64,000 nucleotides of DNA from Chiua virens (taxonomy: Eukaryota > Basidiomycota > Agaricomycetes > Boletales > Boletaceae), in the NCBI GenBank assembly GCA_019787685.1, contig JAHNUO010000001.1, forward strand, positions 2,108,001-2,172,000. The letters run 5' to 3'. This document shows positions 49,801 to 61,824 of this stretch, in pieces. The notes below the pieces were generated by a model. The model ran no database searches and had not been told where the DNA came from. It saw only the letters and a list, made by a program, of their open reading frames with translations. Positions within the stretch are counted from its first letter, which is position 1, and each line of letters opens with the position of its first letter. Both the position numbers and the translations under genes were made by a program.

Positions 49801-50232
49801 ATCGTTTGTTCCTGAATCTACCACCACTGCTTTTCGGCGCTTGGGTCTTCCGGACCCGCGCAATGGACGACCGTGCGCATGAGCATTTTCATTGGCAGAA
49901 ACGACGCGCTTCCTCTTCGACCCAACGGGCACATCGAAACTATGGCTTACATCGCGCATGCTATCCTTTTGTATGAGGTATTGGCGACAAGGTAACCGGC
50001 GTAAATTTGGCTGTAACGTGGCGAGGATAGGACGAAGAGAAACGGTATCTGAAGAAGAGGACGCGGACGCGCGCGAGGCGTGGGAACCAATGGTTGACCT
50101 CTGGAACCTATTAACGAAAGCAAGAGCGCGTCTTGCAGCAGAAGACTGGCGAAGCGGAGCTTTTGTCTTCCGATTGTAACTACTTGATGATGACGAGGAT
50201 GAGAGTCTGTGTGGCGAACGACGTTGAGCCAT
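46806..50232 (-). CDS. TKL-like protein kinase with two SAP-like motifs; beta3 lysine absent
   Basis: One gene of ~10 exons, roughly 980-1000 aa. The N-terminus is serine/arginine-rich and disordered. Two SAP-like helix motifs follow: LLRLRKDELVRVYVASGLSD (~49600) and LIRLRRDDLVRLCETRDLDV (~48200), each ending in a KPEL/KPQL turn, with a long Asp/Glu-rich region between them. The C-terminal kinase domain has KIGSGGFKDVYVGKFKGRR, then VAIAEFR where VAIK is expected, MIVSELCSNGDLFDYIRN, IIHRDCKSSNILI, KIADFGLAKV and NWQAPELWH. The HRD aspartate and DFG are intact, but the ATP-anchoring lysine of strand beta3 reads alanine. The exon linking both halves (intron ~49160-49203) is in phase, so I treat them as one protein. 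SAP motifs suggest a chromatin-associated kinase. Confidence 0.8.
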
Positions 50233-50645
50233 GCCAAGTATGGGTCGATGATGTCGTTCGAATGTAGGACCGGATAGTTGGTGACTCGCGTTGACGTCTT
50301 ATCAACGCCTGAGTGAATTCAAGTACAAGGCCACTTTGAAGGATGGTTTCTTGTCCCCGTCGCTGACGCCGTGGTGGACGACGTCGTGTCGAGTCCCTGG
50401 AGTCGTCGTCGCTGTAGACTTCAATGTTCGGTTTGTTTGGTTTCTGTTTGTCCGTCTTTTGTTGCCACTTCAAACATGCGCAAGCAAATGGTGGCGTGGG
50501 CGGCGGAAATTCCCTGAAGAAGTTCGCGCGATGCCAAGAAAGGAAATATTATATCTCATATCACGGGACATTGCATCACTTACGGCGGCCCGACTTATTT
50601 GGCTTATCCTTTCTTCGTTCTTCTCGTCTTTCTCTCTCCCCCACC
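50233..50645. other. Divergent intergenic region
   Basis: 413 bp between the kinase and the DUF6593-like gene, transcribed in opposite directions. It shows T-rich stretches and no supported gene. Confidence 0.5.
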
Positions 50646-51469
50646 ATGCTGCTTAAGTTTTCAAAATCAGACATCCTGGACACAACCCTCGTATATCCAG
50701 AGACTGGTGCCCTCGGTTATACGATCCTTACCCGTTCGCATTTCATCCGCTCACAAGGCAAGGATTCAGACACAGAGAGCGAATGTGAGCCTTCCGTGAC
50801 GCGAAGAACTATGATCGTCGACAAGCGTGGTGTTACCATTGCGGAAATCGGATGGAATGGCCAACGACCTGTAGAGGTAGCTATAGGCAAGCAGAAAGTT
50901 GCAGTCAAAGAAATGTTTGGATCCCAGAGTGCGATCTTAGCGTAAGTTTACCCGACTCTTCTATTCCCTCCCATTTCTCCGGTACTATTTTTTTTAGACA
51001 TAACGTCCTTGGGCTACCTGCACGCTTTGACACTGAATTTTTCTGGTTGGCCGGGGTGGATGGACTGACGGTAGGTGGGACTCCCTAACTGCAAAGTACG
51101 AACTCTCAAGGACCCCAGCTCCTGGATTACGACTCCGATCAGACTAAAGGATATTTTCACCTGAACAGTCTCCGTGTCGGCGACCATTTTATCACGGCAC
51201 CATTATCAGGTTTGGGTCATCACTATCTCGAATTTGAGCCGCATCCACTGGCCTCAACGGCCGAACTCATAGGTAACCCACATCCGTGATCTAGTGACTT
51301 ATTATGTCCAACGTTTAGTAACATCCATCTTCCAGTTACCTTTATTCTCATGGAAGTACTGCGGCGAGGGAAATTCAATCAACAACCAAATACCTTCGAT
51401 CGACCAAAACTTTGGAGAAGTAGATCCTTGGCCAATCTTAGCAAACGAATACGACGCGGCACGATATAA
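50646..51469 (+). CDS. DUF6593-like small protein of unknown function
   Basis: Four exons (50646-50941, 50998-51070, 51119-51272, 51336-51469) encode 218 aa. The pattern fits the basidiomycete DUF6593 group: an N-terminal strand ILDTTLVYPETGALGYTI, a central TMIVDKRGVTIAEIGW, then EFFWLAGVDGLTLLDYDSDQ and a hydrophobic helix VTFILMEVLRRGKF before a basic tail (LSKRIRRGTI). No catalytic motif is known for this group. Intron 3 of the alternative model (GTTTGG at ~51210) was not used because the read-through frame continues the fold. No signal peptide. Assignment is by pattern, not a strong signature. Confidence 0.6.
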
Positions 51470-52038
51470 TTATGTGTCACAATGGGAGTTGTATGTTCTG
51501 AATCGAGGTCAACCGTTCCTTTATATTCATGGTTCGTCTTCTCCGTCTATCCTGGCGACAGATTTTGTAGTGGTGTGTAGTATAGCATCCTATGTGTGTT
51601 CTAACTATTGTCAATCCTTTCACAATCCGGCTCGACTGACTTTTTGTCTGCGCGCGTGGCCTTTCGCTGCAGTTATGAGTACGATTTCCAAAAGTGGGTT
51701 TCCCTTTGTCTCGTCGAAGGCTTGCTCGGAGTTGCCCGTGTTTCCCCATCAAGTCGCTTCAAGCGAGATAATCGATTGATGCATATCTGATTCATAGTGA
51801 CGACGCCACGCAGCCTGTGCGCATTGAGTACTTGAGTTCCGAGGGAAAGTGTTTCAACGCCCCCAACGCGACCATGGTCTAGAAATCGCCGGCTAGTCTC
51901 ACCAATTGACCGAAATACTAGACTCGATACCCGACGTTACTTTTCAGGAAGCATCGGCAGCCCGAAACACTTCCTTATGTCACTTAGATCCAGGATAAGT
52001 ACATACCCAAAACGGATGGTTCGAGACTACCGAAATAC
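51470..52038. other. Convergent intergenic region, no gene seen
   Basis: 569 bp between two converging 3' ends. Open frames overlapping it are out-of-frame continuations of the neighbouring gene. No RNA gene or repeat recognised. Confidence 0.5.
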
Positions 52039-54767
52039 CTACACGTTCTCTACCCTGTACATCTTAGTACTTGATGCGGGTAGTACATCTTCCTCCCCAT
52101 ACACCCGGTCTACCTTATACATCTTTGATGCAGATTGAAAGTCTGCACCTGTCGGAGGCGTAGCGAAACCACCAGCCTCGGGCGATACAACACCCTTGCC
52201 TGCCTTGCTCGCCACACCTGCTGCGCGTCCATCGGGAATTTTGATAAACTGAAGCTTTCCATTCTCTGCGAGTCCGTCAAAGATAAAATATCCTTTTCGC
52301 TCGAACTGAATGATATCTCCCGATTTGAGGGTTTTCACGTTCGCATCCGCTAGTGCCTCTTCGCAAAATTCGGTGACTGGTGGAACGAAATCCCTCACAT
52401 CGTCTTCTTCTTCAAGCTTCTTCTTCGTGATCAAGTAGTCATAATCCAGAAGGTTGACTTCGATGAGTGGGTGGGCATCCGTGTGTTCAGCGAGCCAGGT
52501 TATTTTCTTCTTGGTTTTGCGAAAATCGCCATCCAAATTCAGTTCCATGACGAGGGAGGTCACTTCACCGTCTTCTCCGACCTCTTTTGAACGAACAAAG
52601 GCGTTACCCCAATCCATGAAGGTAATCTGGCGGTGCGTGTTATTCGAAGTCAGTTCATGATTTAGGACGATCTTACCTCTTCCTGATCTTCAAAAGACGC
52701 GGCATCCTCCTGCTCGAGTAAGATCGCAGACGAGTATACGGTCTGCTTTTCGCCAACCTCGGGGTTTTTCTTGTGCAGAGGCAGCCTCTTAACCTCAACT
52801 CCGGTCGGACCACCGTTGATCGTTACGCGCACGCTGGGGAGGTTTGTGGTGAATCCTCTAAACATCATCGTACACACACGCGATAGCGTACCATTTTTCC
52901 TTGATAATCGCCCAGAATCGAGGCGCAACAGGGTCTATTACCTTCTTGTTGAGTGCCCAGATAGAATCCCATTCAAGAGAAACAAGGGACTGTGACGGTC
53001 CCTGAGTTAGCATAAATTGCTTCAGTGCCTCAACCGTCATGCCACGGCGTCGAATCCCTGTCCTGAATGTAAATTTTGTTACTGCGCCGATTATGTCGAA
53101 TTGTGTTACCTCGTACGGTGGGGAAACGTGGGTCATCCCACCCTTTTACTATTTTATTGTCAACAAACCAATGCAATTTCCGTTTAGACAGCAAGGTATA
53201 AATGAAGTTCAGCCGACTCAAACCGAGAGTTAGATTGATAGACGACTCATGAACCAACTTTTCGCACCTGAAGTCCCAAATAAGAACGGGGCGCAGATCC
53301 AACGCCTCGATCATCCAGTAATATTGAGCATTTCTCTCGCGATACTCCATGGTTCTCAGTGCGTGGGACACTCCCTCGAGTGCATCGACGATGGGACATG
53401 CAAAATCATAGGTGGGATAGATCTTCCATTTCTGACTATGGAAAATGTTTGAGCATATACGCTGGTGATAGGAATGCACGAGACACTTTACCCCGTACGA
53501 TGATGAGGAATGACGTTACAGCGATAGATAACCGGATCACGAAGTGTTTTGTTCTGATCATCCACACTGATTTTTGCACGGAGACACCACCGGAGACCCT
53601 CCGGGGTGCCAGATCTCATTTCCGCAAAATGCATCAGATTGTCCTTGACCGAGTCCTCACGATGTGCAGAGGCAATTCCTTTGCCCCGTTCCTCGCGCAT
53701 CTATCGAATGTCAGCCACTAAGACGGGCGGTACGTAGGGTTCATACTTGAGTTTGTTCCGTGTCGTCGGTATATGCCTTACCGGTTTGAATCATTTTGAT
53801 TCCAAAATCGTAGATCTGATCAAAATAATCCGACGTGTGGCTTATAGTGTCTCCTTTGATGCCCATCAGCTCTAAATCCTCTAGGATGGTCTGTTCGAAC
53901 TCAGTCTGGTTCGAAAGTAAGCTTGTGACAGTTTGATCAAGCGTGGATACATACTCTCTCTTTAGTCGGATTCGTGTCATCAAATCGAACGATCATTTTT
54001 CCTTGTACATTTGAGCGAAATACTGGTTCAATATCGCAGCTTTAGCATGACCGATGTGCAAATACCCGCTGGGCTCGGGAGGAAAGCGCGTCACAACCTC
54101 CCCTTCCTTGGCATTCTGGAGACCCAGGGCAAAGCTTGCAGCCGTTTTAGAGTTTCGCGCCTTGTTCGCCTTGGCTGCTACGATACTCGCCAGAGCGGCC
54201 TGTGTGGATTCGAGGCTTTCAAAGTATGAAAACCATCGCAAAGCATGCACGTGTTGACCATTTTTGAGCAAACCCAACGTTTTAATGGATGCTACAAAAA
54301 GGGACTTGAATACTGGTAACGATATTACAAGTTGTAAGGTGTCACGTACCTCTGATGGTGCCCCAGAGTATCCAATCTGCTCCAGTGATTTCGTTATCAG
54401 CGAGGAATGTGTGGTACGCAAGGTGATCATCCAGCGAGTCAAGGATGTTGAGAATATCAGGAACCCCCGTAATGGTTGCCAAGGTCTTCGCTAACGCAAA
54501 ATATATCGGTTCCTAGTGGCATGATCAGCCTTGAGCCGCGGGATCTCCAAAATTTTGGTCAACCTTTGTGCTCTCCTCCGATATACCTGCGATCTTGGCC
54601 AAGATCCTGACTATCTCCTCTTCGGAAGTGTACTGGTTGTCGTTTAGATTGAGTGAGACTCCTGCCGCGGTCTCGTCAAAGTTAAGATCGGCCTTTTGAG
54701 TGTATGTCGCAATGGCGAGAGAGGCGTAAGGGAAGGGTGATGCCTTCGTTGGTAACGTCAACGACAT
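52039..54767 (-). CDS. GUS1: Glutamyl-tRNA synthetase, cytosolic
   Basis: Class I synthetase charging tRNA-Glu. The N-terminal GST-like appendage is seen in [20 protein letters not shown] and [18 protein letters not shown], as in yeast Gus1, which uses it to bind Arc1. The HIGH motif is [29 protein letters not shown] follows across the next exon junction; the KMSKS equivalent is [12 protein letters not shown]. The C-terminal anticodon-binding beta barrels show [30 protein letters not shown] and [16 protein letters not shown]. The end adds a short Ala/Gly-rich tail. In-frame introns are common; one of 58 nt (about 52812-52870) removes a stretch that otherwise reads open. It is divergent from the 2-isopropylmalate synthase gene, 217 bp apart. 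No frame break found. Confidence 0.92.
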
Positions 54768-54984
54768 TTTGTTGGAAGTGGTTGATGTGTAGATCTTGGA
54801 GAAACAGTATGACAAGCAAGTGGCTCACTGAACTCAGGGTATGTATATGTAAGTGTATGATCCGACTCGGAGTCATTCTGACTCTGGCACTAACCTCATA
54901 TACTTGCGTTAATTTTTTTTCTCATTCTTGTTCTCATTTCCTTACCTTTCCCTGTCGTTCTCATACCTTCCCGGACCACTAACC

Positions 54985-57526
54985 ATGGGTTGCATGCTGT
55001 GAGTCTTGGTGATCCGTTTTCAAGTGCTACCTAATTGCTTCTCCTCAGCATCGATCCTTCTCAAAAATATAGGCCGTACAAGCCACTAAATCTAGTCGGC
55101 CGCACATGGCCCACGAAAACATTTGTCAAGGCTCCCATTTGGCTGTCCACCGATCTCCGCGACGGGAATCAAGCTCTTGCGAATCCTATGACAGGAGATC
55201 AAAAGCTCGCCTTCTTCAGGCTGCTGGTAAAGTGCGGTTTCAAGGAGATAGAGATCGCGTATCCGGCTGCCAGCGATACCGATTTTTCCTTCGTTCGATA
55301 TCTGATCGAACATGATGAGATTCCGGACGATGTGTGGATTCAGGTTCGCAATATCAGGGGTTACACAGTGGGCTGCATTGATTTCCGTCGTCTTAGGTCT
55401 TGACGCCAGCTCGCGAGGATCTCATAAGACGAACATTCGAGGCCGTCGCCGGCGCCAAGCATGTCATCATCCACATGTATAATGCAACCTGTGCCATGTT
55501 CCGCAATGTTGTTTTCAAGAACTCGAAAGAACAAACGATCGATCTCGCAGTATACCATACCAATCTAGTCCGCGAATTAACTGATCAGTACGCGGCCTCT
55601 CATAGTACTGCGTTCCGATATGAATACAGCCCGGAAACATTCTCTCAGACCGAAGTCGAGTTTTCGGTAGCTATCTGCGAGGCGGTCAAGGGTGCTTGGG
55701 GAAAAGCCGGTACTGAAAATCGACGAATAATCTTCAATTTGCCCGCGACCGTGGAGGTCGGTCCACCCAACCACTACGCAGACCAGGTGAGCTTCCTCAG
55801 TCAGTTGCGTCATAATTACTTTGACACCTAGGCAGATCGAATATTTCTGTACACACATCTCAGAACGCGAGAAAGTAGTTGTCAGTTTGCATCCCCATAA
55901 CGATCGGGGGACTGGGATTGCAGCTGCGGAGCTAGCCGTTCTTGCGGGCGCTGATCGGATAGAAGGTTGCCTGTTCGGCAATGGCGAACGGACGGGAAAC
56001 GTTGATCTTGTGAACCTCGCGCTGAATCTCTACACTCAAGGCATCAAGCCCAACCTGGACTTTAGCGATATCCAATGCATTATCGATATTGTCACCCAAT
56101 GTAATGATCTTCCCGTGCACCCTCGACACCCCTACGCTGGCGAACTTGTTTTTACTGCTTTCTCCGGTTCGCACCAAGATGCTATCAAGAAAGGTTTCGA
56201 GGAACAGGCGCAATGCCACGCCCGGAACCTTGCCAACACAGAGGCACAAATATGGGACATGCCTTACCTTCCGCTCGATCCTGCCGATCTCGGATGTACT
56301 TATGAAGCCGTCATCCGTGTAAATTCACAGTCTGGAAAGGGAGGTATTGCCTACCTTGTCAAACAACAGCTCAATCTCGACCTCCCACGCAAGATGCAAG
56401 TCGCTTTTTACCAGATCATTCAAGCTATCTCGGACCGCGAGGCAAGAGAGGTGACGGTAGAGGACATCAAAACTGCTTTCCGTAACACGTATCACTTTGG
56501 AGGACCTAAATACGAGGGCAGATTGGCGCTTAGATCATTTTCCATCACTGCTGAGCCATCGCCAGAACCCTCTGACAACGATGAAACCGTGGACGAGCGC
56601 CGCAGGTTTGACGGTACCATATCTGTTGGTGGCATGCTCCGCGTTATACGAGGGGAAGGAAATGGACCAATTTCTGCCCTACTCAATGCCCTCCACACTC
56701 ATCTTGACATCGATCTGACTGTCCGCGAATATTCCGAACACACTATCGGTGATGGCCAGACTGCCAAAGCCGCATCGTACATAGAGCTCGTCGCCACTAC
56801 AGACAATATCAAGGAGACACGCGGTGCCTCGCAGTCATGGTGGGGTGTTGGTGTTGATTCCGACATCGCTGCGTCTGGTTTGCGTGCTGTTCTCAGCGCC
56901 GTAAACAACGCTATTGGTGACCGCCCCTTACCGGAACTGAAATTGAACATCGGTTTCGGCTCGGCGACAGGCCAAGCGGACGTGGCGAATGCAATCGTCA
57001 ACTCACTGAAGTTACAACTCCCTCGCAGGCTCCAAGCTGCATTCTTCGAAGTTGTGCAGCGTGTTGCTCGGGACTCGGGTGGACAAATTTCGTACGAAGA
57101 TTTGACCAAGCTATTTGAAGAGACATATGGCTACGAGACTAGCAAACCGTATCACTTCGAGCTGCGGTCGTTCGACTTTGAAAGGACAACGACGCCTGGA
57201 CGCCGTCAAATTGCGGCGGAGTTACTCGTCGATGGCGAGGTGCGGAGAGTTTCTGGAGAAGGCAATGGACCATTGTCTGCGGCTTTGGCCGCATTGCACA
57301 CACAGATACAAGGCACACTCTGTCCATCAGGGAGTATACCGAACACTCCATAGGCGAGGGCGCCGATGTCAAGGCTGTCTCATTCGTAGAGCTGGTTTAT
57401 GATGTTGAGGGGAGGCATAAAAAAGGGGTTTCCTGGGGTGTGGGAAGTGACTCTGACATTACTGCATCTGGTTTACATGCAGTCATGAAGGCTGCCAGTA
57501 GCCTGGACGTCGTGGCCAAGTGCTGA
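54985..57526 (+). CDS. LEU4: 2-isopropylmalate synthase with duplicated regulatory domain (one frameshift)
   Basis: Four exons (54985-54998, 55049-55343, 55397-55786, 55836-57526), ~796 aa. First committed step of leucine synthesis (2-oxoisovalerate plus acetyl-CoA). Catalytic part: [75 protein letters not shown]. After [20 protein letters not shown] comes a LeuA-type regulatory domain ([37 protein letters not shown]). Then the helix unit recurs as [20 protein letters not shown] with a second regulatory domain ([51 protein letters not shown]). Yeast Leu4 has one (~619 aa). Near 57312 one base appears missing, ending the frame early. No mitochondrial presequence is evident. Confidence 0.9.
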
Positions 57527-57710
57527 GAGCGGAATAAGAGTGGCTCGTGTAGGATACATGCTGGATGTGTAGTGTACGTTGTATGAACCGATTGCGCTTG
57601 TCACATGCTGTCACGCTTAGACCGCTGACGCTGCCTTTCTAGACAAGCTTGGTTAATGCAGTAGTCGAAGTGACTCTACTTATATTCGTGACCACTTGTT
57701 CAAGCACCTC

Positions 57711-60700
57711 ATGTCTAGCGCAAATCCACACTCGCCGACACGTTCATCATCGTCACGATACTTTCAGCCGGGCAATCTCTCAGGCTCACAGCCGTTCCTC
57801 AATGTCCTCAATCCATTGAGTCGACCCTATCAAGGTTACACGCAGGCAAGCCAATCCCCTGTGATGGAAGAGGCGAGCGACTCCGAGTCCGCGAAAGAAT
57901 ATGACATTGAAGCCGGCCACGCGGTTCCCCAGTCCACTTCCCGTAGGAGTGGCCTCACCAACAAGACGCACAGTAAACGTAGGGTCTCGTGGGAGACTGG
58001 TGAAGACGTCTCGGAAATGAATACCTTACGACCAAATGTACGCCGCGAAGACAGGGCTTACGAGCAGGATACGTCCGACGACGAGGTTCCGCAGAGCTTC
58101 ATGATAGAAGCCTCGCGTTCGCCACACAAGCGTTCGCCATCCGGCGTGAGCACTTCTAATAAAGCAAAAGTTCGCTCACAACCGCTGCACTCGACTACTG
58201 CGAGGTCTCTCCCTCCGGCCAATTCTCCTTCGCCCCAATTATCAATACCTCCCCGACCATCCGAGCTGGATATCGATGTCTCACCGCCGCCACCTCCTAA
58301 CCAACCAACGTCACCCAGACCCATACGTGGTCTAGACGCTTACGAACGTGCACTTTGGAATTGGGTCAATGTCTACAATCTCGACGCGTTTCTACAGGAA
58401 GTTTATCAATACTACGAGGGGAAGGGAATATATTCAATAGCCATGGCCCGCGGGCTCAACCTCCTGTTAGTACTTCTTGATGTATTCGGTGTGTCGAAGC
58501 TGACAGCGGGCACGCAGCACAGTGGGGTTTGTCATCGCCTTCTCGACATTCTTATTAGGATGCGTTGATTATAACCGTATAACTCGCGATAAGGTCATCC
58601 GCCTTTCTGATGCTGTCGTTGATCGCTGTGTTACAAAGTTTGTTTCCTGATATCAGCAGCATACCACTCTTCTAATCGGACAATTCTAGGTTCTCCGGTG
58701 TCACCTTGCTATTTTTCCTACTTTTTACTGCGTTCTACGTCTGGCAAGTCGTATCATTCGCAATGGATGTGTTGCGGCTAGTGGATATGTATCGCTTCTA
58801 CACCCATTTGCTCCACATACCAGATGTGAAATTCCCTACCCCTACCTGTTGCCTGTTGGCTCATTGTCTTGTTTGCTCTTGCAGGCTGACATCTCGACAA
58901 TCTCGTGGCCCGAAATAGTTCGTCGAATAGGTGCCATTCGCGAGGAAAATCCCAATACAGCAATCTCGTCTGCTGCCAATCGCCATGCCGCGACGCCGGC
59001 CACTGCTTCTCTTGACGCACACGACATCGCGAACCGGATCATGCGCCAAGAAAACTATCTGATTGCGCTATTTAACAAGGAATTGTTGGACCTCCGCGTG
59101 CCTTTACCTCCCGCATTGAAGAAGATCTTAGGTCGGGACCGGTGATGAGCGCAAAGGCAGAACTCTCACGAGAGTGCTGGAATGGAATCTCCGATTCTGC
59201 TTGATGGAGTATCTTTTTGATCCCCAAGGACGTGTTAGGAAGGTGTTTTTGAAGAATAAAAATCGCACCATCCTCATTGAGGGGTACGTGTTCCCATTTC
59301 CTGGGTTTGCGTCCTTGATAATCCAGCTTCAGTTTACGGCGGCGATTCATCTTCATCGGCATTCTGAATGCAATTTTCGCGCCTTTTATTGTTTTATACA
59401 TGATCATGTATTCATTCTTCCGGTACTTTGATGTAAGTATTCCAAGGCGAAACTTCGCGTACAGCTTATTTGAATTTCCTGATAGGAATATCGCAACAAC
59501 CCTTCTTCAATCGGTAGTCGACGTTATACGCCATTCGCACAATGGAAGTTCCGCGAATTCAATGAACTATCACACTTATTCACCCGTAGACTAGACGAGT
59601 CTTATCCTCTGGCTAACATATACATCGGTCAATTCCCAAACGAGAAGATGGCTATCATCATGCGGTGAGTGTCATACGAGGTCCTTCTGATCTGTCAATT
59701 TACGTGTAACTAGCTTTGTTGCATTCATAGCGGGGTCATTCGCCGCTGTGCTTGTCCTCGTGTCTGTTCTTGATCCTGAGTTGGCACTTCACTTTGAGAT
59801 TACCCCACACGCGACGGTCATCTTTTACGCCGGAGTGTTCGCCTCCATACTTGCTATGGCGCGAGCGATGATCCCGGAAGAAAATAGAGTCTTTGACCCG
59901 GAGCTACTCATGACAGAAGTCATCCAGTATACACATTATATGCCGGATGAATGGAACGATCGACTTCATTCAAAACAGGTCAGCGAGCGGATCGTTCGTT
60001 TATCATCTCGATTAAGTGAAGTTGTCACAGGTCCATCAAGAATTCGGGGAGCTGTTCTCGCTAAAGGTTGTCATTTTCCTGCAGGAGATCGTTTCTGTGG
60101 TGACCACGCCGTTCGTGCTATTTCTCTCTCTCCCATCCTGTGCACCTGCCATTATCGACTTTTTCCACGATTTCACGGTATGGGTTCCCGGTCGTGGGTA
60201 TATCTGCAGTTTTGCAGAGTTTGACTTCAAGAGGCACGGCAATGTCAAGGTTTGTCCCTTATGCAGTATGACTGCAGGCATACACTGAAAACGTGTTTGA
60301 AACAGTTTGGCGCACCAACAAAAATTCAAGATGAAAAGATGCTTTCGCGGGAAGGGAAGATGGAGAAGAGTTTCCTGAACTTTAAAGCGGCTAATCCAGA
60401 CTGGAATCCGTCCGATCCTACTGGGTCCCTTTATCTGAGCCGTATTGCGGACATTAGTGCACGTCGGCGTGCCCTTGCTGCTTCTAGAACGGGTCTAGAT
60501 AACACGATCTTACTGAACGATGGCAAGAAAGACCTCACAGACCGAGCACAAGAATACGATCGTGCGCTCCGGCAAAGCCAGCATGTGGCCATGCGGCGGA
60601 GACATGCCGTTGTACTCACTGGTGGAAGTGGGATCACAGGGTCCACGACCTGGCAGTCTGCCATGGCTGCATCTTCCGTGGGTGGCCAGGGCAGTGGAAT

Positions 60701-60974
60701 GGCTCAGACAGCTGTCCTTGGTGACTCGCAAGGGAGCGTTGTGCCTCTGCCGACACTGCCGCCTATACGAGACGAAGATCGTGCTGTTGACGGTGGTGTG
60801 GATAGCAACCTGGGAGATTCATACGTGGATGGATATGCTAGTAGAACGAAGTCATACGAGTCGCAACAAGAGGGTATAGACGATGACGAGACACCGGATG
60901 GTGGCGTTCTTGGGTTACTGGGTGAGATTTATGCTACGACTCAGGGACCTAGAGGACCCGTGCCTGCTATGTAG
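57711..60974 (+). CDS. ATG9: ATG9 autophagy lipid scramblase (one frameshift)
   Basis: Multi-pass membrane protein of autophagosome formation. A long disordered serine/proline-rich N-terminus leads to [20 protein letters not shown] and [20 protein letters not shown], then membrane segments such as [18 protein letters not shown], the family block [75 protein letters not shown], and [20 protein letters not shown]. The C-terminal tail is disordered and ends GPRGPVPAM. Near 59134-59137 one extra base sits between KKILGR and the next conserved stretch. The start at 57711 ([12 protein letters not shown]) is the first ATG in frame. Confidence 0.92.
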
Positions 60975-61101
60975 ATTCGTTCTGCGTGCCCTAGACGTTA
61001 ATTATGGCATTGCGCATTTTTGCATACTTGTGGTCCAAGTCCGATCCAAGTCGGACGCAAGGATCCCATGTAAGTATTCGAGTTGGGTAAGTGAACACTT
61101 G

Positions 61102-61720
61102 TTAAAGGGAGTTGTCTTTCTGTCTTTGGATGATCTCTTGGACACGCTGGACCTTCCTTTTATTTCCTTCACCAGGGACGATCTCGCGATCTGTGCGGGT
61201 GCCAATACGGATATCCGTCGCAATGCGAGATACGCCATTGGCGTGAACAACTGCATGGCAATCATAGATAGCCTTGGTGACCTCCGACCACGGACCCTCT
61301 AAGTACACGTGAATAATTTATCATTGGTGCGGACTCGAACACAAACCCAAGTTGGTGCCGTACCCACTACGAAGAGTCTTGAGCGAGGCATTCATCATGA
61401 TTGGAGAAACGCGATGCTTACTGCATCTACAAGAACTAAAGTCAACGCTAGTCAGAAAATGCAACGTACATTGACACAAACCTCAAATTTGAGCCCAGAC
61501 TTTTCGAGTATGTTCTGACATACTGCGATGTGTTCAGCAACCTGTGGGCGATATTGGGCCAGATCTGAATCTCGGGAGCAACAAACGCTTACGGACGGCT
61601 GGCTTGTTCCCATAGGAATCAAGCAGAAGTCTAGAGGTGCGTAAATGTCCTGGAGGCATCGTTAGCAGGGCATGGTCGCTTACCTGCTACAGCATAGAGT
61701 TCCTGACCTGCGTTGGACAT
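61102..61720 (-). CDS. ECM15: ECM15/MTH1187-type thiamine-binding protein
   Basis: Five exons (61708-61720, 61482-61630, 61422-61426, 61347-61366, 61102-61298) encode 127 aa; the sum is exactly 128 codons with stop. The protein reads MSNADFCLIPMGTSQPSVS, ILEKSGLKFEMHGYGTNLEG, PWSEVTKAIYDCHAVVHANG and RIATDIRIGTRTDREIVPGE, the full signature of the UPF0045/MTH1187 family, small proteins of the ferredoxin-like fold for which thiamine binding has been described. The third exon is just five bases (ATGCA), flanked by GTTTGT..TTGTAG and GTAAGC..TCGTAG introns of 55 nt each, and is required to encode the conserved MHGYGT. It is divergent from the EH-domain gene, 104 bp between starts. Confidence 0.87.
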
Positions 61721-61824
61721 GCCAGCTGATAGCACTGGGATGAGCTGCCTAGAAACGGAAAGTCACACGCGCTGTGCTGCGTCGAAGTAGCCGCGGCCCG
61801 TCCGACTCGAGCTCATCGTCTGCC

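Noticed and set aside
57711..60974. ATG9 internal stop as true truncation
   Set aside because: Strong conserved blocks continue after the break in the next frame up to the natural C-terminus; a one-base error explains it better.
61002..61265. Plus- or other-frame gene over the ECM15 locus
   Set aside because: Only the minus-strand spliced model gives the complete family signature and a whole number of codons.
61321..61345. Possible tRNA T-arm (GGACTCGAACACAAACC)
   Set aside because: No acceptor or anticodon stem can be drawn around it, and it lies in an ECM15 intron.
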